NCBI GenBank assembly: GCA_949130495.1
Contig: OX422221.1
Coordinates: forward strand, 156,419,241 to 156,483,240
Reading direction: 5' to 3'
Length of the DNA: 64,000 nucleotides
From: Sambucus nigra
Taxonomy: Eukaryota > Streptophyta > Magnoliopsida > Dipsacales > Adoxaceae
The first letter of the stretch is position 1, and each line of letters begins with the position of its first letter. This document shows positions 1 through 10,264 of the stretch, one piece after another. The notes below the pieces were generated by a model. It saw only the letters and a program-made list of their open reading frames with translations. It ran no database searches and was not told the origin of the DNA. Made by a program: the position numbers and the translations under genes.

Positions 1-290
1 TCATCCTCAATATAGTCCACATGCCACTCCCGGTTGAGATAAGATAAAATATGCACATATCACTCACTATGCCGTATAACTGTAATTATTAATTATTTAC
101 TATTCACACTTAGTAAATCTCATATTATAAAATTAATCAGTATCTATCTCTCGATTAATATTTAAAAATCATGTTTCTCATTCAATCACATTAAATTACT
201 TCACTCATGTAATTTAAATACGACATATTTTTCCCAATTAATTTCCCGAATTAATTAAATTATTAATACACAGAAATGCGGGGTTTTACA
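1..290 (-). mobile_element. Partial LTR related to family A, cut by the window edge
   Basis: The sequence resembles the last 290 bp (plus-strand reading) of the family A LTRs at 3958-6665. It has the same run of ideas: a CAATATAGTC-like start, TTTACTATTCAC, CTTAGTAAAT, a GAATTAATTAAAT stretch, then GCGGGGTTTTACA, corresponding to ACGGGGTGTTACA in A. The LTR would end at 290 with TTTTACA. It reads on the minus strand like A. No PPT-like tract follows at once; the next bases instead continue a TRIM-like repeat. It is therefore either a solo LTR or one end of an element that begins outside the window. Confidence 0.7.
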
Positions 291-786
291 TCATTGCATA
301 AGAGTGTAAATTAACATATATGAACCATTACTTTCCCTCACCCAGGCCGTGTAGCGTGCAACTCTTGGCAAACGAATCAACGATGGAACTAGTCTTTTAC
401 AATCCTCCCCCATTAAGAATCCCAACATCTTCGTTGGGATGAAATCACGCATCACTCAACACATTAGAATACTTATTATGACTGGGTATTGGCTCTGATG
501 CCAATTTTTAATACTTACTATACAACCATCGATATTGTCCCCGATTTAACCACCGCTCATAATAATATGATATCTTATTCCATCTCACTTCTAAAAACTG
601 GTGTCATCGAGGTTTGAACCCTTCACATATAGTGTCATAAACCACGTGCCTTGCTAGTGGAGACGAAAAGGCCTCGATAATAGATAAGTGTAAATATATA
701 TATATGAACAATTACTTTCCCTTAAACAGGAGATGTGGGATGTAACTCTCTGGCTACCAAATCAGTCATGGCACCAGTCTGTTACA
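291..786 (-). mobile_element. TRIM-like miniature LTR element, left LTR truncated
   Basis: A direct repeat of about 100 bp (298-401 and 687-786) flanks about 100 bp of unique DNA. In minus-strand sense both repeat copies begin with TGTAA(A/C)AGACT. The stretch between them has a purine-rich tract (complement of CTCCCCCATTAAG, 404-416) beside the left repeat and a primer-site-like TGGCATCAGAGCC (491-503) beside the right repeat. That is the anatomy of an LTR element with LTRs of about 280 bp and no coding room. The right LTR would be 505-786. The left one survives only as 291-401, apparently because the family A LTR at 1-290 inserted into it. The LTR contains GGTTCAAACC (minus strand, about 613-622), which resembles a pol III B box; this may be chance. 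Confidence 0.55.
491..503 (-). other. Primer binding site of the TRIM-like element
   Basis: The complement reads TGGCATCAGAGCC. It differs by one base from TGGTATCAGAGCC, the usual plant retrotransposon site complementary to the 3' end of initiator Met-tRNA. It lies directly beside the inferred right LTR. Confidence 0.55.
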
Positions 787-2247
787 ATAACTCTTTGTTC
801 GTCCATCTTTTTTATAAATCCAAGTACATATGTTCTATAAAAATACGACTACATCATGACAATATCTTGTCCCAAATGTTATAACAAACCATGTGTACTT
901 GAATAATCAAATGGTTTTTCTCTATTAAGGATGACAATATTCAAAGACGGGTCATGTTCTATCGAGAATTTGTCCAATAATACTAGTACAATGGTGATTT
1001 ATAAATCACAAGGAAATATATAGAGAACCTACCGAGGGGATTAGAAAATTACTAAAAAAGTGTAGAGCAAGTTTTATGATTGATGATTAGATTTTATTTT
1101 GTCATTTTTCGTTACACCCCATTTCACCATCATTTACATTCTCAAGACTTCAAGCAAAGAAAAATTAGAGACTGAACGCAATAATTGATGATCGATCGTC
1201 ACTACATTTATCGGAGAAGGTATAAAAGGTTTGATTTTGTGTAAATATTTTATTCTGGAGTATTTTAAAAGTGTTTATTTTTATAAAAATGTTTGAGGTT
1301 TATTTTTAAACGTTTTTCAAAGTAAAATATATTATGTTTTTAAGTTGTTCGAACGATTTTATGGTCTTTATTCGAACAGGTTATAGTTGTTAGTTAAAAA
1401 GAACATCGAACAAGATTTCTCTGTTAGCATAACAAATGTCATTTGAATCTCATTAAATGGTTGTTCAAATGAGTTTGATTTGTGTTTTAACAAAATCTAC
1501 TGGTTCGTTCATACTAATTCCTACTTTCATTCGAACGAGTCACCTCGAAAAATGTATTTCTTTAAAAAATATGTTTCTATTTAATGTGGGTTATGGCATT
1601 AATTTTTTGTAGGACTTTTGGCAAACATCAATTTCCCATACAAATCTAAAAGGCCTCTAAACCTAGTTTTATTCAAATAATTTATTTTTCTAACTCCAAA
1701 CTACTTGGATGCTTTGTGAACCACTTTATAAAACCTATAGTAACACATACTATGACATATCCTTGTGAAGTTTATTCTTTAATACTGATGATAGGAAAGT
1801 AGTTTCCTAAGGCTAATCAGTGGACACCGAGTTAAGCGAAGCTTGCTAAGGAGAGTTATAGATCTTCACTACTTTATGTGAACAACAAGGAAGGAAGACA
1901 TAACTGCAATACATCAGGAGTCTAAGTCGGTAAGTTTGTATTTGTAATTTTGTAATACCTAATTTTAACTGTGTTGAAGAACAGTTTTACTCAAAATGGT
2001 TTGTTCCTCATATCATATCTTATAGTTTGAGGTTTGTTTTGATTCAATTTAGATGCACATATCTTGTATGTTTAGGTTCACTTAATTAATCAAGATAAAA
2101 TTTGGATTAAATTGAATTTGTCTTGTGCGCAACTAAATCTATGAACTCTACATTTGATTAGGTAACCGGACCAGTCCATAAAGCATTTTCAAATTAGTAT
2201 CATATCTTTTTTCTACAAGTTTTTTATATGAATTCTGGTTGTTATAT
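787..2247. other. AT-rich DNA without a recognised gene
   Basis: No supported coding sequence is seen. Positions 1347-1540 contain a cluster of TTCGAA- and TTCAAA-centred words (for example GTTCGAAC at 1347-1354, GTTCAAATGAG at 1463-1473 and CATTCGAACGAG at 1528-1539), like those in LTRs B and F. Part of the stretch is probably the leader or LTR of the copia element whose gag follows at about 2248, but no LTR boundary could be fixed. Confidence 0.5.
1347..1540. repeat. Cluster of TTCGAA-type palindromic words
   Basis: At least five short words of the form NTTCGAAN or NTTCAAATN occur in about 190 bp, some with matching arms (GTTCGAAC). The pattern resembles clusters in LTRs B (20921-21107) and F (57461-57679). 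The surrounding sequence was not recognisable as an LTR by its ends. Confidence 0.45.
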
Positions 2248-3726
2248 ATGGAATTCGCATGATAGGCCACCTTGTTTAATGGATCAAATTATGCCTATTG
2301 GAAAACTTGAATAAGATCATCTGTGAAATTAATCGATGAGCGTGTCTAGCTTGCTGTTGAAAGAGAGTGAACTCCTCCAATTATGACTAATGAAAATGTC
2401 GTTAACTAGTTACAATTTCGACTCAGGGGATTTTAAAATGAGTAATTTCAACACTTATGGTTTAAATGTTTTTTTTTTGTGCTGTTATACTCGACGAATT
2501 TCATCGTACTGTGATGTGTATCATGTCTAAAGAATGTTAGGATATCATCCAGCTCACATGCAAGGGTTTCAATGCTGTCAAACTCTCTAAGCTTCAAAAC
2601 CTTACCACACAGTTTGAGACTATAATAATCCATGAAACTAAAAATTTTGATGAATTTTATAAACATGTGTCTAATATTGTGAATTCTAGTTTTAATTTGA
2701 GTGAGCCTATTCTTGAAACGATAGTTGTTAAGAATATTCTGAGATCACTCCATTTCGTTTGAATGAGAAATTTACCATCCTTACCTCTTTGTTAATTCTT
2801 GATACACTTAATCCAAAAGAGCTTGTTCGTGATATTTTCCACAAAATGTAAAAGGAAAAAGAAAAAATAATAGATTTAAAAGATAAATCTAAAGAAAAAG
2901 AGTTTTCTAACTCCAATTGTGAATTTGATCTAGATGATTTTTCCCTAATTGCTAAAAATTCAAAAAGTTTTTGAAATTAAAAAATCAAAATTCTTTCAAA
3001 TCTGAAAATAAAAGTTTTAAGAGAAATAAAAATTACAAAGTGGGTAAGAACATTTTTTAGAATGACCAAAAGAAAGATTGATGTCAGTATCCTAAGAAAG
3101 ATGAGTCAGGGAGATGTCATTAGTGTGAGGGGAAATATCACAAAGACCATGAGTGTCCTACTAGACTTAAGAGATAAGGAAAAGGCAAAGACGCCTATAA
3201 TGTCACTCTATATAATAGTTATGTTGAGTCGGTTGATTCCGGAGATCAATCACCCTATGGATATAACTTCAACGCCTTCATGACTAGTCACGTTATCACT
3301 TCAAGTATGTCTTACGCTGATGAGGACATTTATAAATGTGATAACCTCAATACTGAGTCAAATCATTCTGGAGAGTTTGAGGATGCTGATGAGAATTTGG
3401 GTGAGGGAGAACAAGGCCTCCAATATGCTTACTCTGAACTTTACACTAAGTCGTTAAAAACCAAAAAATAAAATAAAAATTTGTCTCTTAGGGTGTTGTC
3501 TTTAGAAAAGGAGTTGATGATTTTGAGAGAGAGTGAGACCTTGGTATTAATATCTTTAAGTGATCAACTTGTTTCTGTGGGGAGGGAAAATAAAGACTTG
3601 ACCAACAAAATGGTTACTCTTATTAGATATGTTCAAGCATCATTAGAGAGTTGTGAGAAACTTGAAGCCCATGTTTCAAATTTGAGAAAGATCTTGAACA
3701 TGCTTAGGAGGTCAAAGTCATATTAG
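2248..3726 (+). pseudogene. gag: Decayed Ty1/copia Gag
   Basis: The plus strand shows gag remnants of a Ty1/copia retrotransposon. Near 2270-2400 the frames contain NGSNYAYWK-like and WTPP-like words, typical of the start of the gag capsid domain. At 3115-3156 there is a CCHC zinc knuckle (C-x2-C-x4-H-x4-C) with a TAG at 3121-3123 between its first two cysteines. It is followed in the same frame by an acidic stretch (about 3340-3415) and a Leu/Lys/Glu-rich, coiled-coil-like segment (3481-3726) beginning after a TAA at 3469-3471. This order (capsid, knuckle, acidic, coiled coil) is characteristic of copia gag proteins in plants. Multiple stops and frame changes make it non-functional. Pol is not visible before family A begins at 3958, so this element is probably interrupted or truncated there. 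Confidence 0.65.
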
Positions 3727-3957
3727 AGGACACATCTAAGAGGGTTATCAAGATTTACTTGGTAAGGAATAGGTTAAGAAGGTGTGTCCACTTCAAATAT
3801 CACATCCAAATCTATTCCCAAATTTGTAATGGATCCTTATGGTCCTCGATATAATACACCAAGGAGAACTATGTTTGTACCTATTTCACCTAGGTGTTTT
3901 AACAAAGTTAGACCCAAACAAATCTATGTTTGTACCTATTTCAAATGAAGAGGTAAC
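3727..3957. other. Flank of the family A array, no gene seen
   Basis: About 230 bp separate the copia gag remnant from the A array. A 20 bp word is repeated exactly at 3869-3888 and 3924-3943 (CTATGTTTGTACCTATTTCA). The last five bases, GTAAC (3953-3957), would be the left target duplication of the A insertion, but the right flank is missing because the array is truncated. Confidence 0.5.
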
Positions 3958-6665
3958 TGTGACACCCCGCCTAATTAATCCCGGGTGATAGTCCTAAATC
4001 AAGTTAGAACAGGTTTCTCATTTGGTCCATTCTTAGCATCACTGTCGTCTTATTAAATTACTAACCACCTAAGTGAGAAAAATAGACTGGTGTCAATTTT
4101 TATCTTTCATTATTTAAACAAAAACCCATGCGGATAATAAAACAATATAACAATCACAGATAACTGAAATAATCATCCACAAGTAAAAGTATTTAACCGA
4201 ATAAACCATCGGTCCAAATAATAAATCCCGTAAAGACAAGAATGAACTCCCAACAAGTCTACAACAAATAAAATGGAATGTGAGCAACATGCTCGAATAA
4301 CTAATCATGAATTTCTACATTAAGAATGAAGAATGAGGCATCTATCAAAGCCCCGCAACATCCACATATGCTGCAGCAACGGATCCCTGGAATTGAGTCA
4401 AGGCTGGCGTCCCTGTGGCTGGACACCTAAAAGGGTTTTTAAAAGTTTTTATAGCAAGGGTTAGTACCCAAAAACATTTGAAAAACATTTAACAAATGAT
4501 TAACTTGCAGTAATAAATAAATATGCATGCTCTTCATATTTTAGTTAGTATCGCACTCTCTTGAGGACTTCCTTACCCCTCCTCTAATGTATGCTACTAA
4601 CGCTTTAATTAAATTACCTAGTTATTCATCTCATGACTAGATAATTAACAAAGTTCCTTTATACCCACCCTACTCTAACTGAGTGTGTAGTGATTATGAT
4701 TTTTAAGTTATTAGTAACATCAACTTAACCAAATCATTTAAATTCATATAACTTCTACACTTGTTATAAATGTGAAATAACTCATATTTTTCATTAATAA
4801 CCCGTATATAATTAATTATCCAATTATATACTTATAATCATATTTCAGCATTCACAATCGTACTGTAATATATTTAACAACTTGCATTCACCCGAGTAAA
4901 ATACTCACAGAATGAAAATTCTATAAAGTGCTATCCCACTAGGTACAATCACATAGCCTAGTTATCCCAAGTCAGAATTTCACACAACTTGATAAAAATA
5001 AATGATTGGAGGCGGTCATATTCCTTCCCTGAAAGTGAGATGTCCCTCACCCATATAATGGACGCTATGACCTCGGGAATATACTCACCCTACTCCTCAA
5101 GCTAGGGGATTCATCCACTACACGCAACCTCCCCCTATAGCACTATAGTATAAAATATCTAATCACAGATATTTATGTATACACCTTATATATATATACT
5201 ATCACATCCGTATATAAATATAAAAGTCCCAGCTATATCGTACGCTAAGTCCGTAACATAAGCCTATTAAAATCATTAAGAGTTTATGGTCCAACTCTAA
5301 GTATTAATTAAATTGCACCTTAATTAATTTAGTTACTTTTGGTGTCGCCCCCACCATAAATTTACCCGAGTCAAAATCCCCGATTCTAATTTATTAGCCT
5401 CAATCCTTAATTAATTTATCTACAATTAATTACATTTAAACTCATGTATTTAATTTCTCAATAATTAATTACATAAGAATTTTTATATGAATTTCCCTTT
5501 TATATAACTAACTGGCGAAACTGCCAAAATCTGGCGACCGTCGATCGATCGACCCCAGACCGTCGATCGATCGATCGAACAGGTCTTCGTCTTCTTCCCG
5601 AAGACAGGGCAGCCATGGACGGATTTTCTTAAACCCTAATCTCTTCTAACATGAATTTTAAGCCTTCTTAACACCAGTACATATTAGAAACCTTATTAGG
5701 ATTCCCCAGAAAGTCCACAACAATCATCAATTCGTCCATAAACTACTGATTCATAATTTTGGGGAAAAATCTATCTTTATCCTTAAACACATTTACACTC
5801 CAAATTTCTTCATCAAACTCATTATAATTTATCCGGATATCATTTTAACAGATACACATCAATATTCCAATATCAGATTTTACAGAAAACCTCATAAATT
5901 CTGGCAAAATCAGATTAATGTTTTCTTTTGTATTATCAAAACCCCATGTTTATGCCATGAAACCCCAAAACGAATTTTAATTCATTACATCACGCAAATA
6001 TGAATCGAAAGACAGATTTAATGCTATTGCAAGTTATTCACTTGCCTTAGGTTTCGTAGTGTCTGAATTTTGAGATGGACTCCAAGGTTGAAGATGACCT
6101 TAGTTGGTTCTTTTGAGATCCCCAAATGGCTTTGGCTGCTGTTAGGGTTTTCTAACCCTTAATTTCTTTTCTCTAATTAAACTCAGCCATGCCCTTACTT
6201 CTTTTTATCAGGTTAATTTCCCAATTCCCGTTTTTTGACTAATGGGCCAAGCCCAAGTGACCTAAATGCCCCCGAGTGGGCCCGACTATGTCTAAAAACG
6301 TCCCGTGACCCGTTTACTACCCCCGGGTACACTTTTCCGACTATCTCGGGCCATCCGGACTCAACTGTATACTCAGAATTTGCATTCGAATCAATTTATA
6401 AAAATACTTTTCCCCCACCCAATATAGTCTATACCGACTTCCGGATGTGATAAGTACATACCTCGTCATTAATACTCGAAACGACGTAATTACATTATTA
6501 CTATTCACTTAGTAAATAAATTTCCCTAAATATTAATCATTCAATCCCAGATTAATATTTATATATTATTTTACCATAATTAATTCATTAAATTACAACA
6601 CACTAGTAATTTAGAATTTCTGAATTAATTAAATTTTAAATGTACCAAAAATACGGGGTGTTACA
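3958..6665 (-). repeat. Family A LTR, left copy (3' LTR)
   Basis: The ends are TGTGACAC and GTGTTACA, near-perfect short inverted repeats starting TG and ending CA, 2708 bp. In element sense it begins TGTAACACCCCGTA. It differs from the middle LTR at four places I could see, all in the first 250 bp (about 3966, 3990, 4095 and 4192). It contains two TCGA-core palindromic words (5541-5552 and 5562-5578) and a small hairpin (4406-4427). Open frames inside it are not genes; they recur only because the LTR is copied. Confidence 0.92.
5541..5578. repeat. TCGA-core palindrome pair in LTR A
   Basis: Two runs of alternating TCGA/ATCG (TCGATCGATCGA at 5541-5552 and a 17-base run at 5562-5578) are separated by about 9 bp. 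The same pair is at about 13064-13101 in the middle LTR; the truncated right LTR ends before it. Confidence 0.85.
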
Positions 6666-6680
6666 TACTCCCCCGCTTAC
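6666..6680 (-). other. Polypurine tract, A left copy
   Basis: Read on the minus strand, this is GTAAGCGGGGGAGTA directly before the LTR start TGTAACACC. It primes plus-strand DNA synthesis in retrotransposons and fixes the orientation. Confidence 0.85.
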
Positions 6681-6701
6681 AAAGGAATTTCGTCCCCGAA
6701 A

Positions 6702-6938
6702 TTAGATCGTACCTGCGGTGAAAAGCTCTGGATATTGTTCTCGTATATCCTCCTCCCGTTCCCAGGTAGACTCGTCAACATTGTGATGACCCCACTGTAC
6801 TCTAACCAATGGAACAACCTTGGATCGCAATTTCCGCTCACCATGATCCAGAATAGCTACCGGCCTCTCCTCATACGAGATGTCTGGCTGTAAGTCGATC
6901 TCCTCTAGTGGAATGTGCCAATAGGCTCTCTCGCTCCT
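6702..6938 (-). pseudogene. pol: Chromodomain at the C-terminus of Pol, A left copy
   Basis: The frame that continues from integrase past a TGA (6939-6941) stays open to a TAA at 6702-6704 and encodes about 79 residues. It contains the words YEERPVAILD, KVVPLVRVQW and ESTWEREEDI, typical of the chromodomain of plant Ty3/gypsy chromoviruses, which targets integration to marked chromatin. In an intact element it is fused to integrase. Here an in-frame TGA, possibly from a CGA codon by C-to-T change, separates them in both copies. It ends 22 bp before the polypurine tract, the normal position. Confidence 0.85.
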
Positions 6939-8015
6939 TCAATATTTCTTCAGCGATGCCACATGGAATACATCGTGTATCCGCTGAAGATGTTCTGGTA
7001 ATCCAAGCTTATACGCCACCGGTCCCACCCTCTCAATAATAGGGAAAGGTCCTACGTACCGCGGTGCTAACTTACCCTTCTTGCCGAACCTCATCACCCC
7101 TTTCATAGGGGATACCCGGACTAAAACCTGGTCCCCAACTTCTAGCTCCACATGTCTTCGAGAAGCATCAGCATAACTCTTCTGCCTGTCCTGAGCTATC
7201 CGAATCCTTCCTCGAATCAACTCTATCTTGGCAGATGTCTCCTGTTCAATCTCCGGCCCCAATAGTTTGTTGTCCCCCACCTCTAACCAATAAGCGGGCG
7301 AACGACAAGGTCTCCCGTATAGTGCCTCAAACGGTGCCATGCCAATCGTGAATTGGTAAGAGTTGTTATACGCAAACTCTACCAAAGGAAGATATTTCTC
7401 CCATCCTCCCCCGAAGTCCAAAATGCACATTCTGAGCATGTCTTCCAGCATCTGATTAACTCTCTCAGTCTGTCCGTCAGTCTGTGGGTGATACCCTGTA
7501 CTCAAGCGCAACTCCGTGCCCATTGCTTCCTGAAAGCTCTGCCAAAAGTGGGCGACAAAGATTTTATCTCGGTCGGATACAATATTTATTGGTACCCCAT
7601 GCAGCTTAACAATCTCTGCTATGAATAGCTGTGCATAACGCATCGTCTCAAAGTCTGTGCGTACCGGTAAAAAGTGAGCCACCTTAGTCAACCGATCCAC
7701 AATAACCCATATGGAGTTGTGACCCCTCTGCGATACCGGTAACCCTGTGATGAAATCCATGGAGATGCTCTCCCACTTCCACACGGGAATTTCTAACGGC
7801 TGTAAGATCCCTGATGGTCTCTGGTGGTCAACCTTCACAAGCTGACACGTGGCACATTTCGAAACAAACTCCGCTATGTCCCGTTTCATCCCTGTCGACC
7901 AATACTGCCTCCTCATATCTTGGTACATTTTATCCCCACCGGGCTGTACCGCAAATTTCGAACCATGGGATTCTGTCATAACAGCGTGCCTCAAATCCTC
8001 ATCCTCTGGCACCAT
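6939..8015 (-). pseudogene. pol: Integrase domain of Pol, A left copy
   Basis: A 358-residue open stretch carries the whole integrase. The N-terminal zinc finger has H17, C54 and C57, but the second histidine is Q24 (codon 7944-7946), where related elements have His. The catalytic triad is complete: D87 (SMDFITG), D148 (VSDRD) and E184 (DGQTE), with 35 residues between the last two. The C-terminal GPFPI and DVFHVASLKKY segments follow. It is broken off from RNase H upstream by a frame change at about 8015-8035, and from the chromodomain downstream by TGA. The first Met shown is an internal one, not a true start. The right copy is the same length and sequence. Confidence 0.93.
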
Positions 8016-9010
8016 TAACCTCCTATTAAAGCGTAACCCTCTGCTCCCTCAGCTAACAACTGGCCCACCCTATTCCGGCAAATCTGATCCTCTACCTGAG
8101 CCTTCACAACTCGCATAATGATCTCGGGTGTGATGGATAATGCTGACATGCAAGCCTTGGCTACGTCATCCTCATATCGAAGCTCTCTCCACTTCGCTTT
8201 CCATACCTCCGATATCTCCCCAGTCGGCCTTCGGCTCAATGCGTCTGCCACCACATTGGCCTTACCAGGATGATACTGAATATCAAACCGGTAGTCCTTC
8301 ACGAATTCTAGCCACTGCCTCTGCCTCATATTCAGATCCTTCTGTGTGAAGAGATACTGAAGTGACTTGTGATCCGTGAATAGAGTAAACTGCTCTCCTA
8401 GAAGATAATGCCTCCATATCCTCAAAGCAAAAACGACCGCTGCCAACTCTAGGTCATGAGTGGGGTAATTCCTCTCGTGGCGCTTTAGCTTCCTGGAAGC
8501 ATAAGCTATAGCCCTTTCCTCCTGCTGGAGCACACCCCCAAGACCCCGTAAGGATGCGTATGTGTAAACCCGATACTCTAGCCCTCCCTTTGGCAATGCA
8601 AGCACGGGTGCAGATGTTAACTTGTCCTTTAGCTCGTCGAACGCTAATTGACAATTATCATCCCACTTGAAAGCTACCCCTTTCCGAGTCAGATTCGTCA
8701 AAGGTCCTGCAATCTTAGAGAATCCCTTAATGAATCGCCTGTAGTAACCAGCCAAACCCAGAAAACTGCGCACCTCGGTCGGTGTCATGGGCTGTCCCCA
8801 CTCCCTCACGGCCGACACCTTATTCGGATCCACTGCGATACCCTGATCTGACATGACGTGACCAAGGAACTGTACCTCCCGTAGCCAGAATCCACACTTC
8901 CCTAATTTGGCATAGAGCTGATGATCCCTTAGTGTCTGTAAAACCATGCGCAGATGCTCTGCGTGCTCCTCCTCGGTGCGCGAGTAGATTAGGATGTCAT
9001 CAATGAACAC
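8015..9010 (-). pseudogene. pol: End of reverse transcriptase and RNase H, A left copy
   Basis: The 331 codons begin inside reverse transcriptase just before the FIDDILIYS catalytic loop and continue through connection and RNase H domains ([13 protein letters not shown]-like [16 protein letters not shown]) to a stop at about 8015, where the frame shifts into integrase. The first RNase H aspartate, expected in the TDAS-like word, is a tyrosine here (YTYASLRG, codon 8558-8560), so RNase H activity would be doubtful even in an unbroken copy. It is separated from the upstream part by an extra C in the C run at 9034-9037, absent from the right copy. Confidence 0.92.
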
Positions 9011-9972
9011 GATGACAAACTGATATAGGTACTCCCCTGAAAACCCTATTCATGAGATCCATGAACACTGCAGGTGCATTGGTGAGCCCGAAGGGCATCA
9101 TCCTGAACTCATATAATCCATACCGCGACAAGAAAGCGGTCTTAGGAACATCCCCCTCTCGGATATGCAGTTGATGATACCCTGACCTCAAGTCGACCTT
9201 GGAGAAGTAAGACGCCCCTCTCAATTGGTCAAATAAATCGTCAATTCGAGGTAACAGATATTTATTCCGTATCGTCACCTTGTTCAGCTCCCTATAATCC
9301 ACGCACAAGCGGAGTGAACCATCTCGCTTCTTTACAAACAACACCGATGCACCCCACGACGATGTACTCCGCCGAATAAAACCCTGACCCAGTAGTTCCT
9401 GAATCTGTTCCCTCAATTCCTGCATCTCTGAAGAGGCCATACGGTAAGGTGCCCGAGCAATCGGCCTCGTCCCCGGTTGCGAAATCGATGACAAATCGAT
9501 TTCTCTGCTGGGTGGTAATCCTGGTATCTCCTGGAATACATCCTCAAAGTCCCTCACTACAGGAATAGAGTCTAAAGGGACTACCACCTCCTGTGAGGTT
9601 TCCTCCTCAATGTAATATAAGTGAGTGCGCGACCCTCCCTCAGGAAGCGGCATTGCTATCAGGAACATCTCATGTCCTAGAATGGAGAACATGATTGTCC
9701 TCTCATAACAATCCACCGTAGCCCGGTAACCTGCCAACCAATCCATGCCCAAGATGACATCATACCCCTCCATATCTAATACTAAGAGGTCTGCTGCTAA
9801 ACTAAGCCTCCCAATCAAAATGTCTACTCCTCGACAAATCGAGCGAATCAAAGTCCCGCTGCCTACTGGCGACTCTACACTCATACGGAGGCTACCCGCT
9901 GTCTCTAATAACCCAGCCCGTTTAGCAAAATTAGATTTAATGAATGAATGTGATGCTCCCGTGTCAAAAAAA
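9000..9972 (-). pseudogene. pol: Protease and N-terminal reverse transcriptase, A left copy
   Basis: The frame runs from the T-tract break at 9966-9972 through the protease active site D-T-G-A-S (immediately after the tract), the DVILGMDWL protease segment, then reverse transcriptase with [17 protein letters not shown] and [10 protein letters not shown]. It goes out of frame at 9034-9037 by one inserted C and ends at 9000. A second oddity is an inserted T near 9477 and a lost T near 9496. Together they restore the frame but replace about seven residues before PGTRPIA with unrelated ones. The right copy has the expected residues there, so these are private changes of this copy. Confidence 0.9.
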
Positions 9973-10264
9973 TGCTACCCTCATGCCCATGAATGAAAAA
10001 CATACCCTCAAACGCTGGTGGCGCCTGCTGTGCTGGAGGATTGGGAACATCCCGAACGTTATACACACGTTCGTAGTGCATCTGCCCCTGCTGCTGTGGG
10101 GTGGGTGGAGCTGGTGCTGCTGGCGGCATCTGACCCTGTTGCCCTTGCTGGGCACCCTGCTGATGGCCTCTGCCCCTCTGCGGGCACTCTCTCTTGAAGT
10201 GTCCTAGCTGGCCACAGGCGAAACAGCGTTTCTGGTCATCACCCTGCCGTTGTCCCTGCTGGCC
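9905..10264 (-). pseudogene. gag: Gag zinc knuckle and linker to protease, A left copy
   Basis: In a frame different from the capsid reading frame, and downstream of a TAG at 10265-10267, lies a CCHC zinc knuckle (CFACGQLGHFKREC), then a Gln/Pro-rich linker and the approach to protease (EGMFFIHGHEG). The knuckle binds RNA during packaging. The frame runs out just after the T tract at 9966-9972, one base short of joining the protease active site. Gag and Pol are normally one frame in this lineage, so the capsid, knuckle and protease are now in separate frames. The same state is found in the right copy. Confidence 0.85.

Noticed and set aside
613..622. GGTTCAAACC as the B box of a tRNA-derived SINE
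   Set aside because: No convincing A box at the right distance and no A-rich tail; the paired repeats, primer site and purine tract fit a TRIM better.
3953..3957. GTAAC left of A equals the GTAAC duplication of E
   Set aside because: The elements are 38 kb apart and in different hosts; a five-base match is expected by chance or mild site preference.
4114..4308. A 64-codon open frame repeated at 11638-11832 and 19161-19355
   Set aside because: It recurs only because the LTR is copied; it has no known motif and no other support.
6235..6450. A 71-codon open frame identical at 13759-13974
   Set aside because: It lies within the LTR and its identity reflects recent LTR duplication, not selection.
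7353..7628. Plus-strand frames opposite integrase, reverse transcriptase and gag of A
   Set aside because: They are antisense shadows of the minus-strand polyprotein with no motifs of their own.
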